Assembly (NCBI GenBank): GCA_002348605.1
Contig: DEBQ01000002.1
Location: forward strand, 62,001 to 126,000
Direction: 5' to 3'
Length of the DNA stretch: 64,000 nt
Source: Candidatus Saccharibacteria bacterium UBA2952
GTDB lineage: Bacteria > Patescibacteriota > Saccharimonadia > Saccharimonadales > Saccharimonadaceae
Shown: piece after piece, positions 1 to 7,071 of the stretch
How positions within the stretch are numbered: the first letter of the stretch is position 1
How the letters are laid out: each line of letters begins with the position of its first letter
The notes under the pieces: model-generated
Told to the model about the DNA's origin: nothing
Database searches by the model: none
Seen by the model: only the letters and a program-made list of their open reading frames with translations
Program-made: the position numbers and the translations under genes

Positions 1-534
1 GGTTCTAACAACGTGTACGGCAAAGCCGATAGTAAAGTAACGCTGACTGAGTACGTCGACTTCCAGTGTGAAGGCTGCTTAGCGTATTACCCGAACGTAA
101 AGACCGTAAAGGAAGCCTATAAAGATAAGGTCCGTTTCGAAATCAAGAACTTCCCTATATCAAGTTCACACAAGAACGCCCTCGCCGCAGCCTCTGCAGC
201 CCAAGCAGCAGCTAAGCAAGGCAAATTCTTCGAGATGCACGACACACTGTTTGATAACCAAAAAGTGTGGGAATCGAGCGAGGACAGGGTAAAGCTCTTT
301 GAGGGCTATGCCGAAGCGATTGGCCTTAATATGGATCAGTTCCGCAAAGACTACTCAAGTAAAGAAACCTCAGCCATTGTCCGTGCTGACCTGAAGGAAG
401 TGCAAGCACTGGGCGGTAACGGCACCCCAACCTTCGCGTTGAATGGCAAAAAGATCGAAATAGACAATAGCGTTGAAGCGTTGTCGGCCGTATTAGACAA
501 GGCACTCAAAGAAGCCGAAGTAGAGTCTAACTAG
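1..534 (+). CDS. DsbA-family thiol oxidoreductase, 5' partial
   Basis: Thioredoxin-fold protein of the DsbA/Thioredoxin_4 type that makes or reshuffles disulfides in exported proteins. The frame is open from base 1, so the gene starts upstream and its signal or membrane anchor is missing. The visible part begins just before the active site: FQCEGC gives a CxxC motif at visible residues 23-26, followed by the long helical insert typical of DsbA, and the cis-proline loop is GTPTF near residue 147. It converges on the CDF exporter gene, and the two TAG stops share the four bases CTAG at 531-534. Context with metal exporters suggests envelope redox or metal stress, but that is inference. Confidence 0.85.
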   Translation, partial: GSNNVYGKADSKVTLTEYVDFQCEGCLAYYPNVKTVKEAYKDKVRFEIKNFPISSSHKNALAAASAAQAAAKQGKFFEMHDTLFDNQKVWESSEDRVKLFEGYAEAIGLNMDQFRKDYSSKETSAIVRADLKEVQALGGNGTPTFALNGKKIEIDNSVEALSAVLDKALKEAEVESN

Positions 535-1250
535 CAGCTACAATTTGGCCCGCAGGTCTTAGCCTCGGCGCTAGCATGGCTATGATCATGATCATCATCG
601 TGCTCGAATAACGCTTCCGCTGAGCAACAGGCGTCGCCGTTCCAGGCATTGATGCCTTCGCGAACAGCCAGCCCGGCGATGACCAGCGCGGCAATCGGAT
701 CTGCCCACCACCACCCGAATAAACTGTTGGCTGCAAGCCCAAGAAGCAACACGGCTGACATATAGGTACAGAGCAGGGTTTGCTTTGAGTCGGCTACTGC
801 TGAGTGCGACCCAAGTTCTTGCCCAGTCCGGCGCTGTATCAGAGAAACGGTCGGCATAATCAGCAAGCTGAGCGCGGCGATACCGATACCGAGTGTTGAG
901 TGTTCGGGAGCTTCGCGTGTGACGAGCGTAGAAATAGCGTCATAGGAAACGAAAGCCGCAAGTCCGAAGAACGACGCAGCAATGATTCGAAGCGCTATCC
1001 TCTCGCGCGCTTCAGGCTTAGGTCCGGCAAACTGCCAAGCCACTGCTAATGCTGACGAGACCTCAATAACTGAATCTAGTCCGAATCCAAGTAATGCGCT
1101 GGAGTTCGCGACAGATCCTGCAAATAGTGCGACTACGGCCTCAATCAAGTTGTAAGCAATCGTGAAGATGACGAGGAAACGAATACGTTGACTCAGCACT
1201 GACCGTCGTTCGGCCGAAATCTTGGGGTGCGTGTGTGAATGACCAGCCAT
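531..1250 (-). CDS. Cation diffusion facilitator family transporter (short form)
   Basis: Membrane exporter of divalent metal cations (CDF family), about 239 residues with roughly six hydrophobic segments. Metal-site sequences are GFGLDS in the second helix and HSAVADS in the fifth. It lacks the usual cytoplasmic dimerisation domain and instead ends in a His/Asp-rich stretch (HDDDHDHSH) followed by CGPNCSC, a plausible metal-binding tail. I chose the ATG at 1250, which overlaps the upstream stop as TAATG; a GTG two codons earlier is possible. It is the last gene of a three-gene operon (sensor, CDF, CDF), all translationally coupled. The exact metal cannot be read from sequence; Cd, Zn or Pb fit the regulator. 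Confidence 0.85.
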   Translation of the reverse strand: MAGHSHTHPKISAERRSVLSQRIRFLVIFTIAYNLIEAVVALFAGSVANSSALLGFGLDSVIEVSSALAVAWQFAGPKPEARERIALRIIAASFFGLAAFVSYDAISTLVTREAPEHSTLGIGIAALSLLIMPTVSLIQRRTGQELGSHSAVADSKQTLLCTYMSAVLLLGLAANSLFGWWWADPIAALVIAGLAVREGINAWNGDACCSAEALFEHDDDHDHSHASAEAKTCGPNCSC

Positions 1251-2161
1251 TACCACTGCACCTCATGACACTGTTTGGTCGGCTCGGTTTCTACCTGGAG
1301 TGTTGCGTGTTCTACTCCGTGCTTTGACTGTAGGGTCGCCTGTCCGTTCGCAAGAACAGACTGCGGGTCGGCCGTCGGCTCAACGACGAGATGCGCTGTT
1401 GCGACATTCATGCCTGATGTTAGTGTCCAGATGTGCAGGTCATGAACACCACTTACCCCGGCTACCGATTCCAAGTCCCGCGCGACATCATCGACGCTGA
1501 GTCCTTCTGGAACCTGCTGCCCAAGAACAGCTAAGACCTGACGCCCAAGAATCACAGCACGGACGGCGACGAATACGCCAATGGCGACAGCGATAACAGT
1601 GTCCCATATCGATGAGCCGGTAGCCATGACAAGAATACCGGCAACGATGACGCCGACGCTCCCGGCCGCATCAGCTACAACTTCATAGTACGCACCTTTG
1701 ACGTTGAGTGACTCTTTGGAGCCGCCGCGCAGTAATGCCATCGAGACGATATTGATAGCCAGTCCGATCAATCCCACCACAAGCATCGTGCCGGTTGCAA
1801 CTTCAACGTCCGAACCGATACGACCAATGGCTTCGATCACGACGTATGCCGCCACGCCAAGCATTATTAAAACGGTCAGACCGGAGGCGAATACTTCGGC
1901 ACGGTACGAACCATACGAACGCTTGCCGGTGCGGTCCTGACGGATCGCAATTCGCGTCGCGACAAGGGCCGCCCCAAGCGCGACGACATCGGCCGCCATA
2001 TGTCCGGCATCAGATATTAGCGCAAGTGATTGAGACAAGAGGCCGAAGACTAGCTCAACAACGAAGAAGCCAGCGACCAGGATAAAGGCCAGCATTAGTC
2101 GCCAGCGATGACGGCCTCCTGCATGCCCGGTCGAAATGTCGTGGCTATGTCCAGCACTCAT
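1250..2161 (-). CDS. CzcD/ZitB-like cation diffusion facilitator
   Basis: Proton-coupled exporter of zinc, cadmium or related ions, 303 residues. The second helix has the canonical SDAGHMAADV motif and the fifth has VVADAAGS, the two halves of the transport site (HxxxD and DxxxD). Six transmembrane segments are followed by a cytoplasmic domain ending near residue 300 that matches the ZT-dimer region (SGVHDLHIWTL). The ATG at 2161 overlaps the TGA of the regulator by one base (TGATG), so translation is coupled; the in-frame GTG at 2170 is less likely. It is paralogous to the following shorter CDF, but the two differ in their tails, so they may export different metals or work together. Confidence 0.92.
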   Translation of the reverse strand: MSAGHSHDISTGHAGGRHRWRLMLAFILVAGFFVVELVFGLLSQSLALISDAGHMAADVVALGAALVATRIAIRQDRTGKRSYGSYRAEVFASGLTVLIMLGVAAYVVIEAIGRIGSDVEVATGTMLVVGLIGLAINIVSMALLRGGSKESLNVKGAYYEVVADAAGSVGVIVAGILVMATGSSIWDTVIAVAIGVFVAVRAVILGRQVLAVLGQQVPEGLSVDDVARDLESVAGVSGVHDLHIWTLTSGMNVATAHLVVEPTADPQSVLANGQATLQSKHGVEHATLQVETEPTKQCHEVQW

Positions 2162-2496
2162 CAGCAGCACTCCTTGTTAGCAGCATGAGCGCAGGCTTCC
2201 GGGTCGGTCGTCAGTACGACTCGCTCTAAGTCCGTTAGCGCATGGCTCAGACGGGAATCTGCCAATTCGTAGCGGGTACGCCGGCCCTCCGACACAGCGG
2301 CTACTAAGCCGCAGCCTCGCAGACATGCCAGGTGGTTGGACACGGACTGTCGCGTCACATCAAGATCCAAAGCAAGATCTGCCGGGTAAGACGGCCCCTC
2401 GCGAAGCCTCATCAATATTTGGGTACGGGTAGGGTCGGAAAGGGCGTGCCCGAAACGAGCCAGGGCACCAAGCGATACAGTAGATAAAGAGTTCAT
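2161..2496 (-). CDS. ArsR/SmtB-family metal sensor, CmtR-like
   Basis: Winged-helix repressor of 111 residues heading the metal-export operon. The DNA-recognition helix is around residues 47-58 (VTRQSVSNHLACL). Cysteines lie at 58, 62 and 102, with 110-111 also Cys; a Cys pair spaced i,i+4 in the recognition helix plus a Cys at 102 matches the Cd/Pb-binding triad known from mycobacterial CmtR (C57, C61, C102). It is therefore likely to release DNA on binding Cd(II), Pb(II) or Zn(II). A TACTAT box ends 6 nt before the ATG, so the transcript is predicted leaderless. The functional metal is inference. Confidence 0.9.
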   Translation of the reverse strand: MNSLSTVSLGALARFGHALSDPTRTQILMRLREGPSYPADLALDLDVTRQSVSNHLACLRGCGLVAAVSEGRRTRYELADSRLSHALTDLERVVLTTDPEACAHAANKECC

Positions 2497-2502
2497 GCTT
2501 TG

Positions 2503-2515
2503 ATAGTACAGCTAT
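2503..2515 (-). promoter_or_regulatory. Candidate promoter and operator of the CmtR-like operon
   Basis: A short inverted repeat, ATAG-N5-CTAT, overlaps the -10 box (TACTAT on the minus strand, 2503-2508) just upstream of the regulator ATG at 2496. Position is right for autoregulation by the ArsR-type sensor. The repeat is only 4+4 bases, so chance is possible. Confidence 0.35.
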
Positions 2516-2612
2516 TGATGTATTCAGTCTAGCATGAACTATATTTCAGTTAATTTATAGGCTGAACCGTTCCGATATGTACTGCTGAAGAAGGATGAAT
2601 CGAGAGCAATAA

Positions 2613-3758
2613 TTAATAGATGTATTTGCGCTGGGCTGCCTGAGCGGCGGATATTGTGCGCTGGTTCACGATATTAAACCCTCCGTAAGCGCTATTATTC
2701 ATTTCAGTTATGACGATGTCACCGTTTTCAAGCACCCGTTCGACCACTCCCACGTGGCCGGCATATAAGACGTATGGCTCGGAGTATTCATCCCACTGGA
2801 TGATTGAGCCTGGTTGAGGCACGCGCCCGACGGTAAAGCCGGCTGCGGTAGCGCTCGTATCCCATGTGTTCGCATTGCCCCAATAGCTCCCGATGGGTTT
2901 ACCCATCTGGGCGCGACGTTCGTAAACGTACCAAGTACAGTTACCATCTGCGTAGCGATTTCCGGCAGAAGCAAATAGATTCACGTTGAGTCGTGAGCCT
3001 CCAAGAGTCCCGCCAGATGACTGACTGGTCACTGCAGGGACTGGTGCAACAATTGGGGCTGGCTTTACTCCGTCAGGTACGACCAGGCGCTGACCAACTT
3101 TTATGCCCGAAAGCTCTAAGTTATTTATGGTAGTAATACGGTTGGAGTTAGAGTTATATTTTGTAGCAATCAATTCAAGCGTATCTCCATCCGCAACGGT
3201 GTGAAGTAAGCCGTTCGTCGGCAGAATTGACAAGACTTTTCCGGCAGTAACAACATCGGTGTTACCAAGGTCATTTGCCCAGCGTACGGTATCGGCAGAT
3301 ATACCGAACTTGGTCGCGATCGACGGCACAGTGTCACCTTCGACTACGGTATACGATATGACTTCGGTACGGCTGCTATTGGACTGTATGATTTGCGGCT
3401 TAGTGATAGCCGAGGCATCTGTCTGTGACAAGTCAGTCTTAGCAGCGAGAGACGTAGACATGCTGGCAACGTTTTCTGCTATCGGCAAGTTGGCACGTGA
3501 CGCAAGATCGGCAGCTACACCGGTTGCGACGACTTCATCGACAGAAGGCTCCTTGTCGTGATCAGCTGATGTTGCGGCATGAGCATCGTCGCCGACCCCT
3601 GCGACCTGACTCGTGGCCTGCTGCGGTGATTCGTAGCCGATGGCAACGACCGCTAAGAGGAGTATAAAAGCTCCGGCGTAAGCGGCAATCTTACCGGCAG
3701 ACGCGGCAGAAGATTTTTTCTTAGTCCCGCTGTGTTTGTGTAAAACCTGCTGACGCAA
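2613..3758 (-). CDS. Membrane-anchored LysM-CHAP peptidoglycan hydrolase
   Basis: Probable cell-wall amidase or endopeptidase. Order of parts: basic N-terminus, one transmembrane segment at about 23-45, a linker, two LysM peptidoglycan-binding domains (about 133-178 and 183-231), and a CHAP catalytic domain (about 262-381). The CHAP nucleophile is the Cys of DGNCTWY near residue 274, the His is in YAGHVGVVE, and the third polar residue is in ITEMNN. The start given is a TTG at 3758, which lacks a good ribosome site. The frame stays open upstream, and AGGAGAA (3821-3815) sits 7 nt before an in-frame ATT at 3809, which could be the real start and adds 17 residues. Likely role: wall remodelling or attack on a host or prey wall. 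Confidence 0.88.
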   Translation of the reverse strand: MRQQVLHKHSGTKKKSSAASAGKIAAYAGAFILLLAVVAIGYESPQQATSQVAGVGDDAHAATSADHDKEPSVDEVVATGVAADLASRANLPIAENVASMSTSLAAKTDLSQTDASAITKPQIIQSNSSRTEVISYTVVEGDTVPSIATKFGISADTVRWANDLGNTDVVTAGKVLSILPTNGLLHTVADGDTLELIATKYNSNSNRITTINNLELSGIKVGQRLVVPDGVKPAPIVAPVPAVTSQSSGGTLGGSRLNVNLFASAGNRYADGNCTWYVYERRAQMGKPIGSYWGNANTWDTSATAAGFTVGRVPQPGSIIQWDEYSEPYVLYAGHVGVVERVLENGDIVITEMNNSAYGGFNIVNQRTISAAQAAQRKYIY

Positions 3759-3821
3759 GGCTGTAGTGGACGATGTCAGGCTTGAGCCTGAACCAGATTG
3801 GTTGCGAATTATCGTTCTCCT

Positions 3822-4346
3822 GCCGCTCGGATTACTCCAGAGGGCAACTACCTATACTATGTCTTTCTTCTCGCAGTAGAACAGGACACTTTTGATCGAC
3901 CGATATTAAATGATATTTGGTTGTTCTTTAGTGCTGTGTCCGTAGCGACAATTCTAGGTAGCGCTCATTCTCGTAGGTTTCTCAGGCATTCCACTCGTAA
4001 TCGGGTGATTTCACCCTAGTCATGCAGATATTCCATGAATGTGCTCTATCCATCATAGCAATGCTTACCGGCTCAGTCAAAACACTACTCACTATACGGT
4101 TTAATTGGTGACTACGTACTAGGGTGAATCAATTATAAAAGGCCTCACTTGACAGCAGATATCTCTGACAGTTCGTCACTATTCATAACAGAGGGAGACT
4201 TTCTTCTGGTAGGAGACGCGACTTTCTTTACTCGGGTAAGGTTACTAGGTGGCAAAAACTGTACGTATCGAGAGAACTACGGAGAAGTTATCTGCGAAAC
4301 CAAGGAAAGGTAAACGGCGAACTTTTCCGAGTATACGTCCTTATGT
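3822..4346. other. Gene-poor stretch between wall hydrolase and terminase
   Basis: About 525 bases with no convincing gene. The only candidate is a 40-codon basic reading frame on the plus strand, GTG 4249 to TAA 4371, preceded by AAGG at good spacing and overlapping the 3' end of the terminase gene antisense; it is Lys/Arg rich but resembles nothing I recognise. No tRNA, repeat array or clear terminator was found. It may include the promoter of the LysM-CHAP gene on the minus strand and a boundary of the phage remnant. Confidence 0.4.
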
Positions 4347-5822
4347 TTATCTCCAGACTTTCCTTCGATAAATACTTTTTCGTCGACCACTTGACCGCAC
4401 GGTAGAGGGCCGCCTTCTTGAAGAATTTACTATCTCTATGGCGGCTATCGTAAACGCATCCATAAGATCGTCATGTCGTTCTACTCCGAAGCCGGTGATT
4501 TGCGATACCAAAAGTTCGCAACCTTTAGAAGGAAACAATATGATTCCGCGGTCGATTTTGTCAGCGACGATATTAAGCCGTGTTCTCTTGTCATTAATTG
4601 ATTTAACTCCGGTTACTTTGACGCCATAAGACTTTAAGGATTGAGCCGCCGCGTCTTGGTAGCCGTTAGTTTCAATCACAAAATGACGAGACGGTTGCTC
4701 GTTATGAATCTCCAACATGGTATCAATAGTTTGATGAAAGCTCATCCGTTCATTTATGGGACGGGGCAAAACATAAATTTGCATCCTATTTTTAGGTAAG
4801 CTGCGTACCAGGAGGGATACTATCGCTGTGTAGTCCGCGGTATCCTTCATCGAAATCGCTAAGTCAACTCCGACATAATGATTCTCGGACTGACCGCGTA
4901 ATCGTTCAGGGATATGGTCATAGGTTTTGATCATAGATCTTGTTACGATTTGATTCTCTTCCGCAATTATCTGAAGCATGAACTCTCTCATCCAGGTAAT
5001 ATAGTCGAAGTCGCCTTTACGCTTATCAATCGCTGCCTTATCGGGGTACATGCCCGACCATAGGGCCTTGCCATTAGTCATGAACGGATACTCGGTATAT
5101 GTGCCACCTCGGGTTCCGGCGGCGAAATCAGATTTCAACCTCATAACCAACGAGTCTTCGTGAAGTAGATTGCCTACCGTCACGTAATGGGTCTTTAAAC
5201 TACCTATGCCCATTACTTCTGAGTTAAACCACCGAAACGTTTCACGTCTGCTTTCTGCGGTCTTTACTGAATCGATATCCTCAATATCATCACAAATTAT
5301 TAAATCAGGGCGATGGGAACCGTGGCGAAGCCCGCGAATGTTCTGTCCTCTCGACGCTGTCATGATCTTGGCCTTAAATTTCGATAATGACAGGGAAGAA
5401 GTGCCCCATTCATTCGAGGCTTCATCGAGGTTTCCGAAATCGTTTCGAAACAGTTCATTGGCCTCGATCTCGTTACGTATATTCCTAAGATGCTGATGCG
5501 CTTGCGGCTGGGTTTGACTTGCGATGATCACAAAATGCTTGCGACCACTGATGATAGACCAAAGAGGGAAGACCATCGTGGCGATGGTTGACTTGGCACT
5601 CCCGCGAAAGCTCACGATAACGAGGTGTCGGATAGATTCATCACTCAGGTTGTTAAATATCTCTCTTTGGAAATCTGCCGTCGCATGTTCGATATACGCG
5701 TAAAAGTAAATGTGAAAAAACCAGAACGGGCTTTTCTTTGCTAACTTTATCCGAAGAGCTCTATTGCTGACAATCTGTGCGTATTCCTTGGGGGATAGTT
5801 TGCCGATTGGAGGATTACTCAT
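4347..5822 (-). CDS. terL: Phage terminase large subunit
   Basis: DNA-packaging motor of a tailed phage: the ATPase drives DNA into capsids and the nuclease cuts concatemers. The ATPase has Walker A SFRGSAKST (about residue 72 from this start) and Walker B LIICDDIED. The C-terminal RNase H-like nuclease has its acidic residues in YVGVDLAIS, FVIETNG and ERHDDLMDA, so both activities look intact. The end is strongly basic. I chose ATG 5822, preceded by GAGG at 6 nt and overlapping the small-subunit stop as ATGAGTAA; ATG 5834 is the alternative. No portal, capsid or tail gene is present nearby. Confidence 0.9.
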   Translation of the reverse strand: MSNPPIGKLSPKEYAQIVSNRALRIKLAKKSPFWFFHIYFYAYIEHATADFQREIFNNLSDESIRHLVIVSFRGSAKSTIATMVFPLWSIISGRKHFVIIASQTQPQAHQHLRNIRNEIEANELFRNDFGNLDEASNEWGTSSLSLSKFKAKIMTASRGQNIRGLRHGSHRPDLIICDDIEDIDSVKTAESRRETFRWFNSEVMGIGSLKTHYVTVGNLLHEDSLVMRLKSDFAAGTRGGTYTEYPFMTNGKALWSGMYPDKAAIDKRKGDFDYITWMREFMLQIIAEENQIVTRSMIKTYDHIPERLRGQSENHYVGVDLAISMKDTADYTAIVSLLVRSLPKNRMQIYVLPRPINERMSFHQTIDTMLEIHNEQPSRHFVIETNGYQDAAAQSLKSYGVKVTGVKSINDKRTRLNIVADKIDRGIILFPSKGCELLVSQITGFGVERHDDLMDAFTIAAIEIVNSSRRRPSTVRSSGRRKSIYRRKVWR

Positions 5823-6243
5823 CTTCTGCCTCATCTACTTTGCGATCAATCAAGCCCGCCAGCCGTAAGGCTCTGGCTACCATCTGGTTTTGTTCTGCCG
5901 TTAAGGATTCGGAAGTATGTTTGATAGTCCCTTGGATGTTGACCCGAGACTGATAATTGTCATGACGATTGCGAAGCCAAAACGAGATAGCCGTCATATT
6001 GCCCTCTTGGATGGCAGTAATGAGCTTGGCTTCAGCGATATCGTTTACCGCACCGGTGCTGAGGGTAAGCGCTTCCCGGCAGTTCTTTGCAAAGTCGGGA
6101 TCTTTCTTAAGCCAGCGATAATATGTCGCACGACCAATGCCGGCACGTTTACAAGCTATCTCTACTATTGGCATATTGTGTAACTGCTCAATAACGCGTT
6201 GTTTCTCAAGCTTATTATTTTCACTAACTATATCGCCGCTCAT
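5815..6243 (-). CDS. terS: Phage terminase small subunit-like protein (phBC6A51 type)
   Basis: Likely DNA-recognition subunit of the packaging complex, 142 residues. The N-terminal third has a helix-turn-helix (MPIVEIACKRAGIGRATYYRW, about residues 29-49) as in phBC6A51-type small terminases; the rest is charged and helical, suited to oligomerisation and contact with the large subunit. It overlaps the large subunit start by 8 bases, so the two are co-translated. AAGGAG lies upstream of the ATG at a rather long distance (11 nt). A large inverted repeat at 6279-6320 is immediately upstream and may control it. Confidence 0.78.
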   Translation of the reverse strand: MSGDIVSENNKLEKQRVIEQLHNMPIVEIACKRAGIGRATYYRWLKKDPDFAKNCREALTLSTGAVNDIAEAKLITAIQEGNMTAISFWLRNRHDNYQSRVNIQGTIKHTSESLTAEQNQMVARALRLAGLIDRKVDEAEDE

Positions 6244-6278
6244 TGGAAGGGAACTCCTTTCAATGGCCTAAAGAAATA

Positions 6279-6320
6279 GACCAACTTAATAAACAATTTA
6301 TTGTTTATTTTTGGTTGGTC
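6279..6320. repeat. 42-bp inverted repeat upstream of terminase genes
   Basis: Outer arms GACCAAC/GTTGGTC (6279-6285 and 6314-6320) and inner arms AATAAACAA/TTGTTTATT (6288-6296 and 6301-6309) around TTTA. The two nested perfect arms form a strong cruciform or hairpin in an AT-rich setting, 36 bases before the small terminase ATG. It may be a phage operator, a terminator for incoming transcription, or a recombination site. Confidence 0.75.
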
Positions 6321-6446
6321 CTCGTATGTATTATTATATCGGTTTAAATGTGCCTATGTAAATAAAAAAATCAGGCTCATATGCTGAGTGGCTCTCAACA
6401 CATTTACCGAGCAAGTAAAATGATGGGGCAGGAGTATAATAAAAGT

Positions 6447-6650
6447 ATGTGCACTTCGAACACTTATGACAAATTATTATTACTTTGTACTGACGAAGAG
6501 CAGCCTGTTAATGAGGGTAGATCGCATCAGCACCATCATTTCTTTACGCGTGCTAACTGGCTTAGCAATTTGTTCAACATTATCAAGTATTATCCTAAGA
6601 AATTCATTGCAAGTCTTTACGCTTCCGTTGTGCGTTGGCTAGTGTCGTAA
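6447..6650 (+). CDS. Small hypothetical protein
   Basis: A 67-residue reading frame beginning at ATG 6447, chosen because TATAAT (6435-6440) ends exactly 6 nt before it, the same leaderless arrangement used by many genes in this window. An upstream in-frame ATG at 6381 or 6420 would add residues but lies before or within the promoter. The protein has an RSHQHHHFF cluster in the middle and an amphipathic, aromatic C-terminus (FNIIKYYPKKFIASLYASVVRWL) that could associate with membrane. No family recognised. It lies between the phage packaging genes and the copper island and could belong to either or be spurious. Confidence 0.4.
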   Translation: MCTSNTYDKLLLLCTDEEQPVNEGRSHQHHHFFTRANWLSNLFNIIKYYPKKFIASLYASVVRWLVS

Positions 6651-6758
6651 TTAGATACGTCTAATAGTTAATCGTATAACGTAAAGTCTCTGCATGAAGG
6701 AGACTCACTATTTCCTGGAAGCTAAAAAAGCATTCCAGATGATAATACGACTTGCTTA

Positions 6759-6775
6759 ATACCCCCTGGGGGTAT
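6759..6775. promoter_or_regulatory. CsoR-type operator palindrome
   Basis: Perfect 17-bp palindrome ATACCCCC-T-GGGGGTAT, ending 11 bases before the regulator ATG. A G/C tract flanked by AT-rich inverted ends is the recognised form of operators bound by CsoR/RcnR/FrmR-type four-helix repressors. This implies autoregulation of the copper island. Confidence 0.85.
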
Positions 6776-6786
6776 ATCATAAGAAC

Positions 6787-7071
6787 ATGATTACGGATAT
6801 TAAGAAGCGAGCAATACACCGTTCTAGGATTATAGAAGGACAATTTAAAGGGCTTGAAAAAGCTATCGAGAGCGAAGCGTACTGTATGGACATCTTGACG
6901 CAGAGCCTAGCGATTCAAAAGTCGCTCGCGTCACTAAACAAGCTGATTTTAGAGAATCATCTGCGCACTCATACGGCACACATGCTGGCATCGGACGATA
7001 CTTCTGAGCACGATAAGGCCATCGAGGAGATGCTCAAGCTATATGAATTAAATAACATACGGGGAAAGTAA
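6787..7071 (+). CDS. CsoR/RcnR-family metal-responsive repressor
   Basis: All-alpha DNA-binding repressor of the CsoR/FrmR/RcnR family, 94 residues. Ligand positions are Cys33, His58, His62 and His65; the Cys-to-His spacing of 25 and the HxxxHxxH pattern match RcnR (C35, H60, H64), whereas typical copper-sensing CsoR has Cys at the third position. His11 could add a ligand. It sits behind a perfect operator palindrome and directly in front of a copper-type ATPase with no gap. So the context says copper while the ligand set says nickel/cobalt-like or a variant copper site. Family assignment is firm, metal is uncertain. Confidence 0.92.
   Translation: MITDIKKRAIHRSRIIEGQFKGLEKAIESEAYCMDILTQSLAIQKSLASLNKLILENHLRTHTAHMLASDDTSEHDKAIEEMLKLYELNNIRGK

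Noticed and set aside
527..742. Frames on the opposite strand or in other frames of the CDF, ATPase, gap and dnaE genes
   Set aside because: All are shadows inside well-supported genes, without ribosome sites or recognisable domains.
3798..4019. 73-codon plus-strand frame near the LysM-CHAP promoter
   Set aside because: Composition is not protein-like, there is no ribosome site, and it overlaps the likely start region of the hydrolase.
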